64,000 nt of DNA from Pseudomonadales bacterium (lineage in GTDB: Bacteria; Pseudomonadota; Gammaproteobacteria; Pseudomonadales; Ketobacteraceae). Both the position numbers and the translations under genes were made by a program. Positions 7,936 to 16,266 of this stretch are shown piece by piece; within the stretch, counting starts at the first letter, position 1, and the number at the start of each line of letters is the position of its first letter. The notes below the pieces were generated by a model. That model was not told the origin of the DNA, ran no database searches, and worked only from the letters and a program-made list of their open reading frames with translations. The stretch is taken from contig JAGUVW010000015.1 of assembly GCA_020062665.1 (NCBI GenBank), positions 58,450-122,449 of the forward strand, given 5' to 3'.

Positions 7936-8772
7936 TCAGGCGCCGCGTCTGGGCCTGGGCCGGGCCTTGCCCTCGCCTGCCTTGATGTCCGGCGGCGCAA
8001 ACCGGGTCGCCGCCTGTTCCAGCCAGATCAGGGTATGGACGTAGGACACGAAGCGGTTGAGATAATCCGGCGAGATCTCGCCCATAGTATTGAGCGCGCG
8101 GATCACCAGTTGGTGGGCGTTGAGCGGGCCGGCGTTTTCCGGCGCCTCGTCCAGTGCCCTGGCGATCGCCCGGTCGATGGTGCGTTTGGCCCACAGATCG
8201 CGGAACTGGCGGGTGGAGCGCAGTTCGTCTGTGTTGAGACGGGATTTCAGGTGACTGTTGAGGGACACAAGTCCATTGCCCTGCTGGGCCTGCAACTCCT
8301 GTTTGCGCAGGACTTCGTCGAAGGTGACCGGATCGGCGCTGGCATCCAGCAACGGATCGTGGCTGGTGAGGGTTTGCAGCAGTGCTTTGAGGGGGGAATG
8401 GGTCTGCTGGCGGGCATGTTGCTGCGCCAGGCGATCGATGGCACGAAAATCACCGGCGCGAAACAACCGCACCAGGGTGTCATTATGCTCGGGACTCTGT
8501 TCCCGCAACGCTTTGGCGGTGGCTTTGGCCTGGGATCGCGCCTGTTCAAAGCGGGCCTGCAACTGCTGCAGACGATGCTGGAGCCGGGCCTGCACGTCCG
8601 CCAGCGCCGCGCCTTGCAGAGACGCCGAACGTCGCAGCAGGGATTCGATGACGTGGACGCCCACCGGGTCAAATGCCGCCGCCCCCGCCGCTTTCAGCGC
8701 TGCCAGTTGTGCGCGGATGTCATCGGCGATCCGTTCACGGCAGGTATCCGGGGGAACCAGCAACTCATCCAT
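7936..8772 (-). CDS. DUF2894 family protein
   Basis: A 278-aa cytoplasmic protein; ATG at 8770-8772 overlaps the end of the OmpA-like gene by 8 bp, implying translational coupling. The N-terminal half is helical and Gln/Arg-rich (ARLQHRLQQLQARFEQARSQ) and the C-terminal half contains ELRSTRQFRDLWAKRTIDRA and NAHQLVIRALNTMGEISPDY. From memory this matches the family annotated DUF2894, which in other proteobacteria sits beside OmpA-like, DUF802 and DUF3348 genes, as here. Its function is undescribed to my knowledge. It is last in the four-gene operon, and the very basic tail (GKARPRPRRGA) could contact nucleic acid or membrane; that is speculation. Confidence 0.8.
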   Translation of the reverse strand: MDELLVPPDTCRERIADDIRAQLAALKAAGAAAFDPVGVHVIESLLRRSASLQGAALADVQARLQHRLQQLQARFEQARSQAKATAKALREQSPEHNDTLVRLFRAGDFRAIDRLAQQHARQQTHSPLKALLQTLTSHDPLLDASADPVTFDEVLRKQELQAQQGNGLVSLNSHLKSRLNTDELRSTRQFRDLWAKRTIDRAIARALDEAPENAGPLNAHQLVIRALNTMGEISPDYLNRFVSYVHTLIWLEQAATRFAPPDIKAGEGKARPRPRRGA

Positions 8773-9406
8773 GCGCCGGCTGCTCCGCGTTGCCCCTTGG
8801 CACCGGCGCCATTTCCACCCGGCGATTGCGGGAGCGGCCGTTCTGATCCTGATTGGACGCCACCGGATGCTGGGAACCGAATGCCGCGGCAAACACCCAG
8901 TCGGCCGGCATGCCGGCATCGATGAGCGCGCGGGTTACGGTGAGCGCGCGCTGGGCCGACAGCTCCCAGTTATCCGCATAGCGGGCATTGTGTTTCTGGA
9001 TCGGCAGATCGTCGGTGAAGCCGCTCACCATCAGCAGTTCACCCCGCTCCGCCAGATAGACTTTCAGCGGCGCCACCAGTACCTGCAGCAGCTCCAGCCC
9101 TTCTGGTTGCAGCTCGGCGGAATTGAGGGCGAACAGCACGCTGCCGCTAATACCGATGCGACCATCCCGCAACGTCACGCGCCCGGTGGCGAGGGGATCG
9201 GCCAACGCTTGTTCGAGTGCCATCCGGGCCTGCTCCGCCGCTTGCCGCTTTGCCACTTCGTCCGCGAGAGATTGGGTCAGCTCCAGCTGGATGCCAATCA
9301 CCCACACCAGCACCAGCACGAACACACCCACCAGGCCCGCCATCAGGTCGCCGAAAATCGGCCACACCGGCGTGGATTCGCTGTATTCGTTTTCCCGCTC
9401 GAACAT
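8765..9406 (-). CDS. OmpA/MotB-like protein, putative peptidoglycan-anchored motor subunit
   Basis: A 213-aa protein with one N-terminal transmembrane helix (about residues 18-40) and a C-terminal OmpA-like peptidoglycan-binding domain (GFTDDLP, NWELSAQRA, NGRSRNRRVEM). The helix begins FGDLMAGLVGVFVLVL. Asp20 there occupies the place of the proton-binding Asp of MotB (ADFMTAMMAFF in E. coli-type MotB), so ion conduction is plausible. Its start overlaps the stop of the DUF802 gene by one base. Together they look like a MotA-MotB or ZorA-ZorB pair. The short linker differs from the longer plug region of flagellar MotB. Confidence 0.85.
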   Translation of the reverse strand: MFERENEYSESTPVWPIFGDLMAGLVGVFVLVLVWVIGIQLELTQSLADEVAKRQAAEQARMALEQALADPLATGRVTLRDGRIGISGSVLFALNSAELQPEGLELLQVLVAPLKVYLAERGELLMVSGFTDDLPIQKHNARYADNWELSAQRALTVTRALIDAGMPADWVFAAAFGSQHPVASNQDQNGRSRNRRVEMAPVPRGNAEQPAHG

Positions 9407-11475
9407 CAGCAGACCTCTTCGGCTTCAGCGTCCACATTGGCGGCGGCCGCCGTCGCTGGCTGGCTGATCCGGCGCAATTCTTCGAACACTTCTTTCTGCG
9501 ACATCATGCTCAGGTCGATGATTTCCCGCGCCTGCGCGACGTAATAGGCCAGCTGCTCGTTGTTGCGGGAAGCGGATTTTTCCAGCGCTGATTCCACCCG
9601 CTGGAAGCTGTCGATCAGCTTTTCGTTGGATTCGCGGAACAGTTCCACGGCGAAGCCGAAGGCCTCGCTCAGGCTGGCCACTTCGCTGCTGCTGCCGCTG
9701 AGTTGGGCCGCCACGGCTTCGAGGCGATCGCTGTCCGCGCTGATCTGCTGGCTGAGTGCCGCGCCCGCATCGTTGAGCAACGTGGACGCCGATCGCACCA
9801 GTTCTTCCACCGCGCGCCGCTGGTCGTTGGCGCTGGTATTCAGATGGGTCATCAGTGCAGCGAGATCGTTCAGCAGGTGCGTGCGTTCCGCCAGCAGTGC
9901 GTTGTCGTGCTCCATGTTGGCAGACATGTTGGCGCGCATCTGCTCGATGATGTCGGCGGCGGCCTGGGGCGCTCGCGCGGCTGTGTCGATCAGGCGGGCC
10001 ATGGGCGCTTCCAGTTCTTTGCCGAGTTGGGAAAGGTGGGTGGCAACGCTGGCTTCCAGGGCGCTCAGGCGCGCCACTGCGGCATCACCCCGCTCCGCTT
10101 CGGCATCACGCAATGCCGTCAGTTCACCACGCACAACCGTTACCAGCTGTTCAGTGCGCGCTGCCATGTCGCTCTGCCAGTGCTGTTCCGACACCTGGCG
10201 CGCGTCGATCAGTTTGCCGGTGGCACCCAGTAGCGACTGCATTTCCTGCAGCAGATTTTCTGACGTTGATTGCAGCTGAGTGGTAATGCGATCGGCGCTG
10301 TTTTCCAACGCTGCCGAGGTGCGTTGCTGCTGCGCGGCGGTTTGCGCCGTCATGTCCTGCCAGTGGGTACGCAGCTCTCCTGCCAGCCGTTCATTGGCGC
10401 TGGACACCGTCTGATTCAGATCCGTCAGCAGTTGCTGTTGCACACACTGCACATTGTCCAGGCCCTGTTGCCAGGCAACGGCGACCTGCTCGCTGGTCTG
10501 TTCAAACCGCTCACCCACTCCCTGCAGGTGTTGCTGCACCACGGCGTGCAACTGCTGCTGGGTCTGCTGCGCGTTGCGCGCCATTTCCTGCAGACTGGTT
10601 TGCAATAGCGGCTCGATGATTTGCGCGGTGAGGCGGCTGCTGTCAGCAAGATGCTGTTGCAGCGAACGGGCGACGGTCTGTCCCAGCTCGGCAAAGGATG
10701 CGTGCACGCTATGCTGGAACGCCTGCTGATTGGCCAGCAATGTTGCACCGAGCTGCTGGCTGCCCTGCAGCAGATGATCACCCATCTGCTGCAGACGATG
10801 CACCAGTTCCGGCAGCATGTGTGCCTGCGCCTGCATGGCCTTGAATGTTTCCTGGCGATTGTGCGCCAGCGAGAACGGACGCAAAACGGATGCGATTGTG
10901 CTGTCGAGCTGGCCACTGGCCTGCAGCCGTTCACGCCGGCTGAGGGTGGCGATGAATCCCAGCATGGCCGACGCCGCCACACCCGCCACCGACGTACCAA
11001 ACGCCAGCCCCAGCCCTTTGATCGGCGTGGTGAGCCCGGCGCGAATGGCTTGCAGTTCGGTGGTGCCTTCCAGCGCCAGCACGGCACCCTTCAAGGTCAC
11101 CACCATGCCGATGAACGTGCCCAGCAAACCCAGCATCACCAGCAGCCCCACCAGATAGGGCGCGAACACCGGACCCGGCAGCGCCTGACGTTCACCTTCG
11201 ATCCGCAAACGCACCGCTTCCTGCAGCGATGGATGCAGCTGCCTGAGCCAGCCATCCAGACTATCGAGAGGCGCCGGCACGTTGTCCAGCGCTGTCGTCA
11301 GCGTTGCGGTGGCGCGACGAAACTGCAGCAGTTCCACAAACCCCAGCAGATAAACCGCGCCGATCACCAGCGTTACCAGCAACGCCAGTCCATCCGTTCC
11401 CACAAAGCCCGCACCGATCCAGAGAATGGCACCGGCGCCCAGGGCAAAGGCGATCGCAAGAATCATTCTGTTCAT
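9406..11475 (-). CDS. DUF802 family protein: MotA/ZorA-like membrane module with ~500-aa helical tail
   Basis: A 689-aa protein. Residues 1-50 hold two hydrophobic helices. Residues 105-125 (LVGLLVMLGLLGTFIGMVV) and 153-178 (KGLGLAFGTSVAGVAASAML) form the second pair and carry the GLLGTFIGM and small-residue/Thr patterns of the MotA/TolQ/ExbB/ZorA superfamily. From about 190 to 650 the sequence is almost continuous Gln-, Ala- and Glu-rich helix with coiled-coil periodicity, resembling the long intracellular tail of ZorA. The family is annotated DUF802 from memory. It overlaps both neighbours (4 bp and 1 bp), so stoichiometric expression with the OmpA-like partner is likely. It is not the flagellar stator MotA, which is about 250-290 aa and lacks this tail. 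Confidence 0.82.
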   Translation of the reverse strand: MNRMILAIAFALGAGAILWIGAGFVGTDGLALLVTLVIGAVYLLGFVELLQFRRATATLTTALDNVPAPLDSLDGWLRQLHPSLQEAVRLRIEGERQALPGPVFAPYLVGLLVMLGLLGTFIGMVVTLKGAVLALEGTTELQAIRAGLTTPIKGLGLAFGTSVAGVAASAMLGFIATLSRRERLQASGQLDSTIASVLRPFSLAHNRQETFKAMQAQAHMLPELVHRLQQMGDHLLQGSQQLGATLLANQQAFQHSVHASFAELGQTVARSLQQHLADSSRLTAQIIEPLLQTSLQEMARNAQQTQQQLHAVVQQHLQGVGERFEQTSEQVAVAWQQGLDNVQCVQQQLLTDLNQTVSSANERLAGELRTHWQDMTAQTAAQQQRTSAALENSADRITTQLQSTSENLLQEMQSLLGATGKLIDARQVSEQHWQSDMAARTEQLVTVVRGELTALRDAEAERGDAAVARLSALEASVATHLSQLGKELEAPMARLIDTAARAPQAAADIIEQMRANMSANMEHDNALLAERTHLLNDLAALMTHLNTSANDQRRAVEELVRSASTLLNDAGAALSQQISADSDRLEAVAAQLSGSSSEVASLSEAFGFAVELFRESNEKLIDSFQRVESALEKSASRNNEQLAYYVAQAREIIDLSMMSQKEVFEELRRISQPATAAAANVDAEAEEVC

Positions 11476-12221
11476 GTTGTTCTGATTTCCTCGTTGTGCA
11501 TTGCTTCCACCAACCCCAGCACCGGCTGCAGGCGGAGTTCCAGTTCGGCCAGCAACAATCCCTGCACATCCTGACTGAACGGGCGCAGCCAGACATCGTG
11601 CTGAATCACAAGTCCGCTATTTCCCAGCGCAATGTTTTCCATCACGCGCTGCTGGTGTTGTTGCTGCAGCCAGTCAAACCGCCGCTGCAGAAAACGCGGC
11701 ACCACCGCCAGAAACCGCCGGCTGTGTTCCCACAGCGCGTCCTCCAGCGCGATGTCCAGCGTCACCAGTTGCTGCAGACTGGCAGAAACACCCGTCATCG
11801 CCTCACGCACGGCAGAACGCAGATTGCGCACGCCCAGATCCATGTCACGCTGCTGCGCCACATAAAAACGCAAAAAGGGATCGAACGGAATGCTTTCATC
11901 TGTGAGTGATACGGACGGCCATCTGATGCGCGCCTGTGTAGCACCAGGGGCACAGCCACTCACGATGGTAGCCACCAGATTGGCCCGCGCACGCAAAAAC
12001 ATGGCGCGCACGTTTTCATCTTCCGCCTGACATTCCGATAGTGTCGGCTCCTGCATCTTGAGCGCATCTGCCAGCAGAATCGAATCCGCGAAATTCAGCA
12101 ACAGTCCAAGACGTTCGGCAAAGTCACGCTGGGTGGTTTCAAAATCCACCACCGCCAGATCCGTCAGAAAACGAATCAGCCGTGAGTGACTTTGCGAGGA
12201 ATGGCTGACGGGTTGGGACAT
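11472..12221 (-). CDS. DUF3348 family protein
   Basis: A 249-aa cytoplasmic protein (ATG at 12219-12221; a TTG eight codons upstream is possible, and neither has a strong ribosome binding site). Features: SRLIRFLTDLAVVDFE near the N-terminus, a helical middle with SVSLTDESIPFDPFLRFYV, and a long helical C-terminal half. From memory it matches DUF3348, a family of unknown function that travels with DUF802, OmpA-like and DUF2894 genes. It is the first gene of the operon, 133 bp downstream of flhB on the same strand, and overlaps DUF802 by an ATGA junction. It probably regulates or docks on the DUF802 tail, which is inference. Confidence 0.78.
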   Translation of the reverse strand: MSQPVSHSSQSHSRLIRFLTDLAVVDFETTQRDFAERLGLLLNFADSILLADALKMQEPTLSECQAEDENVRAMFLRARANLVATIVSGCAPGATQARIRWPSVSLTDESIPFDPFLRFYVAQQRDMDLGVRNLRSAVREAMTGVSASLQQLVTLDIALEDALWEHSRRFLAVVPRFLQRRFDWLQQQHQQRVMENIALGNSGLVIQHDVWLRPFSQDVQGLLLAELELRLQPVLGLVEAMHNEEIRTT

Positions 12222-12354
12222 ACCGGTCAGAAAGCAGGAATACAAAAAGGCTTAGGCATCATGAACAGAGGCAGGCTCACCGGCTGGCGTAATTACGGGC
12301 GCGAGGGCGCATTATGGCGGTTCTGGAGGAATATTCAAGGCGGGGAAGCGCCCG

Positions 12355-13488
12355 CTAGTCGCGCTTCAAATCCGGTGGCACCGGGAATTCCGGCTGCTGC
12401 CCGGGGTTCTGCCCCTTGCCCTCGTGGAAACGCTTGAGCTGGAACACATAGGCCAGCACCTGGGCCACCGCAATGTAGAGTCCCTGGGGAATTTCCCGCT
12501 CCAGTTCGGTGTGGTAGTAGATCGAGCGCGCCAGCGGCGGCGCCCGCAGAATCATCACCTCATTGGCGATGGCCACCTTCTTGATCTGCTCGGCGATGAA
12601 GTCCACCCCCTTGGCGACCACAATCGGCGCCAGATTCTTCTGCGGATCGTACTTCAGCGCCACAGCAAAATGGGTCGGGTTGGTAATCACCACGTCCGCT
12701 GTCGGCACCGCCTGCATCATGCGCGCCTGGGCCATCTCCCGCTGCTTGGCGCGAATTCTGCTTTTTACTTCTGGTTTGCCTTCGGTGTCCTTGTATTCTT
12801 CCCGTACTTCCTGCTTGGTCATCATCAACTGCTTGTTGTACTGATACAGCTGGAACGGCACATCCACCGCCGCAATCAGAATCAGCGAACTGCACAACAG
12901 AAAAAACGCCCACATCACGATCGACATCCCTTCTGCCATCGCATTCACCGGATCCTGAAAACCCAGGGATAGAAAGCGCTCGCTGTACATGTTCAGGATC
13001 AACACCGCCGCGGTGGACACCAGAAAAAACTTGGCCAGGGATTTTCCCAACTCCATCAGCGACTGCACCGAGAACATGCGCTTGAGGCCCGACAGCGGAT
13101 TGAGTTTCGACAACTTGGGCGCCACGGCCTGCATGGAAAAATTGAAGCCCCCCACCATCGGTGGAATGAAAGTGGCTGCCAGCGCCAACACAACAAAGAG
13201 CGGGATCAATGCCATGATGATCCGTTGCGCCGACTCCAGCAGCTTGTGCATGCCCACATCGGGATCCATCAGAGCTTCGCGATCCACATCAAAATTCAGC
13301 TGAAACACTTCGCGACAGGCGTCCAGCAACATTCCGCCAAAAAAAATCAGGCCCATGGCGCCGAACATCATGACCACCACACTGCCCAATTCGCGGGAAC
13401 GGGCAACCTGGCCCTTCTCGCGGGCCTGTTCGAGTTTTCGCGTGGAGGGGTCTTCGGTTTTTTCCTGGCCGTCTTCGTTCTCTGCCAT
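12355..13488 (-). CDS. flhB: Flagellar export switch protein FlhB
   Basis: A 377-aa inner-membrane protein of the flagellar type III export gate. The N-terminal QEKTEDPSTRKLEQAREKGQ segment, four transmembrane helices and the cytoplasmic NPTHFAVALKYD motif are all present. Autocleavage between Asn and Pro of NPTH switches export from hook to filament substrates, together with FliK, encoded upstream. The basic C-terminal tail is slightly extended. It lies 1 bp after fliR in the fliLMNOPQR-flhB order. Confidence 0.97.
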   Translation of the reverse strand: MAENEDGQEKTEDPSTRKLEQAREKGQVARSRELGSVVVMMFGAMGLIFFGGMLLDACREVFQLNFDVDREALMDPDVGMHKLLESAQRIIMALIPLFVVLALAATFIPPMVGGFNFSMQAVAPKLSKLNPLSGLKRMFSVQSLMELGKSLAKFFLVSTAAVLILNMYSERFLSLGFQDPVNAMAEGMSIVMWAFFLLCSSLILIAAVDVPFQLYQYNKQLMMTKQEVREEYKDTEGKPEVKSRIRAKQREMAQARMMQAVPTADVVITNPTHFAVALKYDPQKNLAPIVVAKGVDFIAEQIKKVAIANEVMILRAPPLARSIYYHTELEREIPQGLYIAVAQVLAYVFQLKRFHEGKGQNPGQQPEFPVPPDLKRD

Positions 13489-13489
13489 G

Positions 13490-14263
13490 TCAACGCACCA
13501 TGTTGCCCATGAAATCGAACGCCTCTTCGCTCAGTTGCTCATACTGGGGCAACAGATTGGCAAGGGTCAGCCAGATGATGATCAGTCCCAGCACCATGGT
13601 GAACGGGAAGCCCACCGCGATGATATTCATTTGCGGCGCAACCCGGCCGATGACACCGAACGCCAGATTCACCACCAGCAACGAAATGGTCGAAGGCAGC
13701 GCCACCATCAGCGCACCGGTAAACATCCAGCTGCCGTGCAACACCAGTTCGAAATAGTTATCCAGCACAATGCCTGTATCCGATACCGGCAACCACTGAA
13801 AACTGTCCGCCAGCAGCCTGAACACGGCCAGATGGCCATTGAACGCAAAAAACAGCAGGTTCACCGTCATCAGATACGCCTGACTGATCGACGCAACGCT
13901 GATCCCGTTCACCGGATCCACCAGCGTCGCAAAACCAAGACCATTCTGCATCGCCACCGCCTGACCACCGATCACAAACACCTGAAACAGCATCTGCATT
14001 ACGAATGCCATCGCCAGGCCGATCATGATCTGCTGCAGGATGATAAAAAACGAGGGGATCGACATCAGTTCCACCACTGGCATGGGTGGTATCAGCGGCG
14101 CCAGCACCAGCGTAACAGCCAGCGCCAAACCCAGCCGGACACGCTGCGGCACCAGCTGGGTGCTGAGAATCGGAAGCAACGTGAAAAATGCCGCAATGCG
14201 GCAGAACGGATAAAAATACTGGGCGATCCAGGCGTACAGTTCCGGAACGGTGACCTCGAACAT
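13490..14263 (-). CDS. fliR: Flagellar export apparatus protein FliR
   Basis: A 257-aa polytopic membrane protein (about six helices) that co-assembles with FliP and FliQ into the helical export-gate core. It shows FEVTVPELYAWIAQYFYPFCRI at the N-terminus (segments quoted separately in the family as the first helix) and GLGFATLVDPVNG in the middle. Start ATG 14261-14263 was chosen; a GTG directly upstream at 14264-14266 is an equal alternative that would abut the fliQ stop. It is part of the same transcript as fliQ and flhB. Confidence 0.96.
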   Translation of the reverse strand: MFEVTVPELYAWIAQYFYPFCRIAAFFTLLPILSTQLVPQRVRLGLALAVTLVLAPLIPPMPVVELMSIPSFFIILQQIMIGLAMAFVMQMLFQVFVIGGQAVAMQNGLGFATLVDPVNGISVASISQAYLMTVNLLFFAFNGHLAVFRLLADSFQWLPVSDTGIVLDNYFELVLHGSWMFTGALMVALPSTISLLVVNLAFGVIGRVAPQMNIIAVGFPFTMVLGLIIIWLTLANLLPQYEQLSEEAFDFMGNMVR

Positions 14264-14266
14264 CAC

Positions 14267-14536
14267 CTACCCCAGCATCGTGGGAATATCCACGATCAGA
14301 CGCTCGGTGAAATCCGTGACCTGCGCACCCAGCCATGGCCCCAGCAACATCAGCGTCACCAAGGTGACGATCAGACGCGGCAGAAAACTCAGCGTCTGCT
14401 CGTTGATTTGAGTGGCCGCCTGAAACACCGACACAATCAATCCCACCACCAGACTCGGCACGATGATCACCGCCACCATCAGCATGGCGAGATAGAGCGC
14501 CTCACGCATCAGATCCGACACCACTTCCGGCGACAT
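14267..14536 (-). CDS. fliQ: Flagellar export apparatus protein FliQ
   Basis: An 89-aa protein with two hydrophobic helices (LYLAMLMVAVIIVPSLVVGL and a C-terminal one) and the conserved segment AATQINEQTLSF between them, the normal size and pattern for FliQ. Several copies associate with FliP/FliR in the export gate. It sits between fliP and fliR. Confidence 0.96.
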   Translation of the reverse strand: MSPEVVSDLMREALYLAMLMVAVIIVPSLVVGLIVSVFQAATQINEQTLSFLPRLIVTLVTLMLLGPWLGAQVTDFTERLIVDIPTMLG

Positions 14537-14548
14537 CGCGTACCTCCG

Positions 14549-15313
14549 CTACAGGCCGTAACTGGCGGCCAGGGTTCCAATCACCATGGCCCAGCCATCC
14601 ACAAACACAAACAGCATGATCTTGAACGGCATCGCCACGATCATCGGCGACAGCATCATCATACCCATGGCCATCAACACACTCGCCACCACCAGATCGA
14701 TGATGAGAAATGGAATGAACAACAGAAAGCCGATCTGGAATGCAGTCTTGAGCTCGCTGGTGACAAAAGCCGGAATCACAATGGTGAGTGGTACGTCACT
14801 CAGCGATTCATATTTGTTGTCGTTGCCGGACAACTCCACGAACAGGTGCAGATCCGTTTCCCGCGTTTGTGCCAGCATGAATTTGCGCAGGGGAATCGTC
14901 GCTTGCTCAAACGCCTGCAGCGGCTTCAGCTCTTCCTTGATATAAGGCTGAATGGCCTTTTCGTTGATCTCATTGAATACCGGCGCCATCACGAACACCG
15001 TCAGGAACAGCGCCAGCCCGATCAGAATCTGGTTGGAAGGCGTCTGCTGCAGCCCGATGGCCTGACGCAGGATCGAAAACACAATGATGATGCGCGTGAA
15101 TGCTGTCACCATCATCAGCAACGCCGGCAACACCGTGAGCAGTGTCATCAGCGCCAGCACTTGCAGCGTCACGGAATAGGTCTGGGTACCGTCCGGATTG
15201 GTGGAAAGATTGATGGCGGGCATGGAGAACGGATCCGCTGCCAGCACCAGCGCCGGCATCATCAACACTGCACCCGCCAGCCAGGAAAAACCCTGTGTGA
15301 AACGCTTGCTCAT
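14549..15313 (-). CDS. fliP: Flagellar export apparatus protein FliP
   Basis: A 254-aa protein with a cleavable-type signal sequence (ending near ALVLAADP), then four transmembrane helices and the FliP signatures [16 protein letters not shown] and [16 protein letters not shown]. It forms the pentameric core of the export gate. The start overlaps the end of fliO by 4 bp, indicating coupling. Confidence 0.97.
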   Translation of the reverse strand: MSKRFTQGFSWLAGAVLMMPALVLAADPFSMPAINLSTNPDGTQTYSVTLQVLALMTLLTVLPALLMMVTAFTRIIIVFSILRQAIGLQQTPSNQILIGLALFLTVFVMAPVFNEINEKAIQPYIKEELKPLQAFEQATIPLRKFMLAQTRETDLHLFVELSGNDNKYESLSDVPLTIVIPAFVTSELKTAFQIGFLLFIPFLIIDLVVASVLMAMGMMMLSPMIVAMPFKIMLFVFVDGWAMVIGTLAASYGL

Positions 15314-15831
15314 TTGAACGATCCCGCCTTCAACAGGGTTTGCATGCGATTTGCAAAGTCACTGCCGGTCGGCGCCTCGGGGGCATCACCCAGCACACGC
15401 AACAATGAAATCTGTTGCGCTGTCACACCCACCAGTAAACGCTGATTTTCCACCTCGAGCACCAGAATCTTTTCCTTGGCTCCCACCGACAGCGCTGCTG
15501 TAATTTTCATGCTGGAAGCAGCGCCCACACCTGCCAGGTTGAAACGCCGCGCCAGCCAGGACAATCCTACGATCAGCGCCAGCACCACAATGAGACCCGC
15601 CATCATCTGCAGTGACGCCGCGCCCATGCTGGTGCCTTCGCCACGCGGCACATCCTGTTTCAGCCGGAACGTTTCCGGTGCTTCAACAGTTGCCTTGTTC
15701 GTGGATTCAGCAGCCACTTCAGCTGCCGGTGATTCTGACGTCTGCGCAGAAACCGCCACGGTCGCCGTTTCAGCCTGCGCCGACGCCACCACCAATCCGA
15801 ACAGCATTGCGATCCAAGCAGCACGCCACAT
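15310..15831 (-). CDS. fliO: Flagellar biosynthetic protein FliO
   Basis: A 173-aa single-span membrane protein: signal-like N-terminus ([20 protein letters not shown]), a Thr/Ala/Glu-rich periplasmic stretch, a transmembrane helix ([20 protein letters not shown]) and a cytoplasmic FliO domain with [19 protein letters not shown]. It acts as a chaperone for FliP assembly. ATG at 15829-15831 was chosen over a TTG three codons upstream that overlaps the fliN stop. The long N-terminal periplasmic region is typical of pseudomonad-like FliO. Confidence 0.92.
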   Translation of the reverse strand: MWRAAWIAMLFGLVVASAQAETATVAVSAQTSESPAAEVAAESTNKATVEAPETFRLKQDVPRGEGTSMGAASLQMMAGLIVVLALIVGLSWLARRFNLAGVGAASSMKITAALSVGAKEKILVLEVENQRLLVGVTAQQISLLRVLGDAPEAPTGSDFANRMQTLLKAGSFK

Positions 15832-15836
15832 GGTCT

Positions 15837-16244
15837 TCAACCCAGCTTCTTGATGCGCTCGGCAGGGCTGATCACATCGGTGAGACGTATGCCGAATTTT
15901 TCGTTCACCACCACCACTTCACCGTGGGCAATCAGCGTGCCGTTCACCAGCACATCCAGCGGCTCGCCGGCCAGGCGATCAAGCTCAATCACCGAGCCCT
16001 GGTTCAACTGCAACAGATTGCGAATGCTGATGCTGGTGCTGCCCACCTCCATGGACAACGTCACCGGAATATCCAGAATCACATCCAGATTCGGGCCATC
16101 ACCGGACGTCACCACTGCATCGGAACGTAACCTTTCCAGCGGCGCGGCTTTTACATCATCATCTGGCGCGTCCTGCTCGGCCAGCGCCGCCGCCCACTCG
16201 TCTGCCAGCGCCTGATCGTCTACGGGTTTATCTGAGTTTGCCAT
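15837..16244 (-). CDS. fliN: Flagellar switch protein FliN
   Basis: A 135-aa C-ring protein. The acidic N-terminal third (residues 1-50) precedes the SpoA domain with LDVILDIPVTLSMEVG, LLQLNQGSVIELDRLAGEPL and FGIRLTDVI. FliN sits at the base of the switch complex, helps dock FliH/FliI and participates in rotation switching. It lies between fliM and fliO in the usual order. Confidence 0.96.
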   Translation of the reverse strand: MANSDKPVDDQALADEWAAALAEQDAPDDDVKAAPLERLRSDAVVTSGDGPNLDVILDIPVTLSMEVGSTSISIRNLLQLNQGSVIELDRLAGEPLDVLVNGTLIAHGEVVVVNEKFGIRLTDVISPAERIKKLG

Positions 16245-16266
16245 GTTTCACTCCGCCGCAACGGCA

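Noticed and set aside
7936..12221. Calling the DUF802/OmpA pair a flagellar MotA/MotB or a complete Zorya system
   Set aside because: The DUF802 protein is far longer than MotA and lacks the usual MotA loop size, and no ZorC, ZorD or ZorE gene is adjacent; only similarity of design is claimed.
13355..15445. Open frame of 696 codons on the plus strand opposite flhB-fliP
   Set aside because: Extremely His/Arg/Gln-rich translation without hydrophobic structure; it spans four well-known flagellar genes on the other strand.
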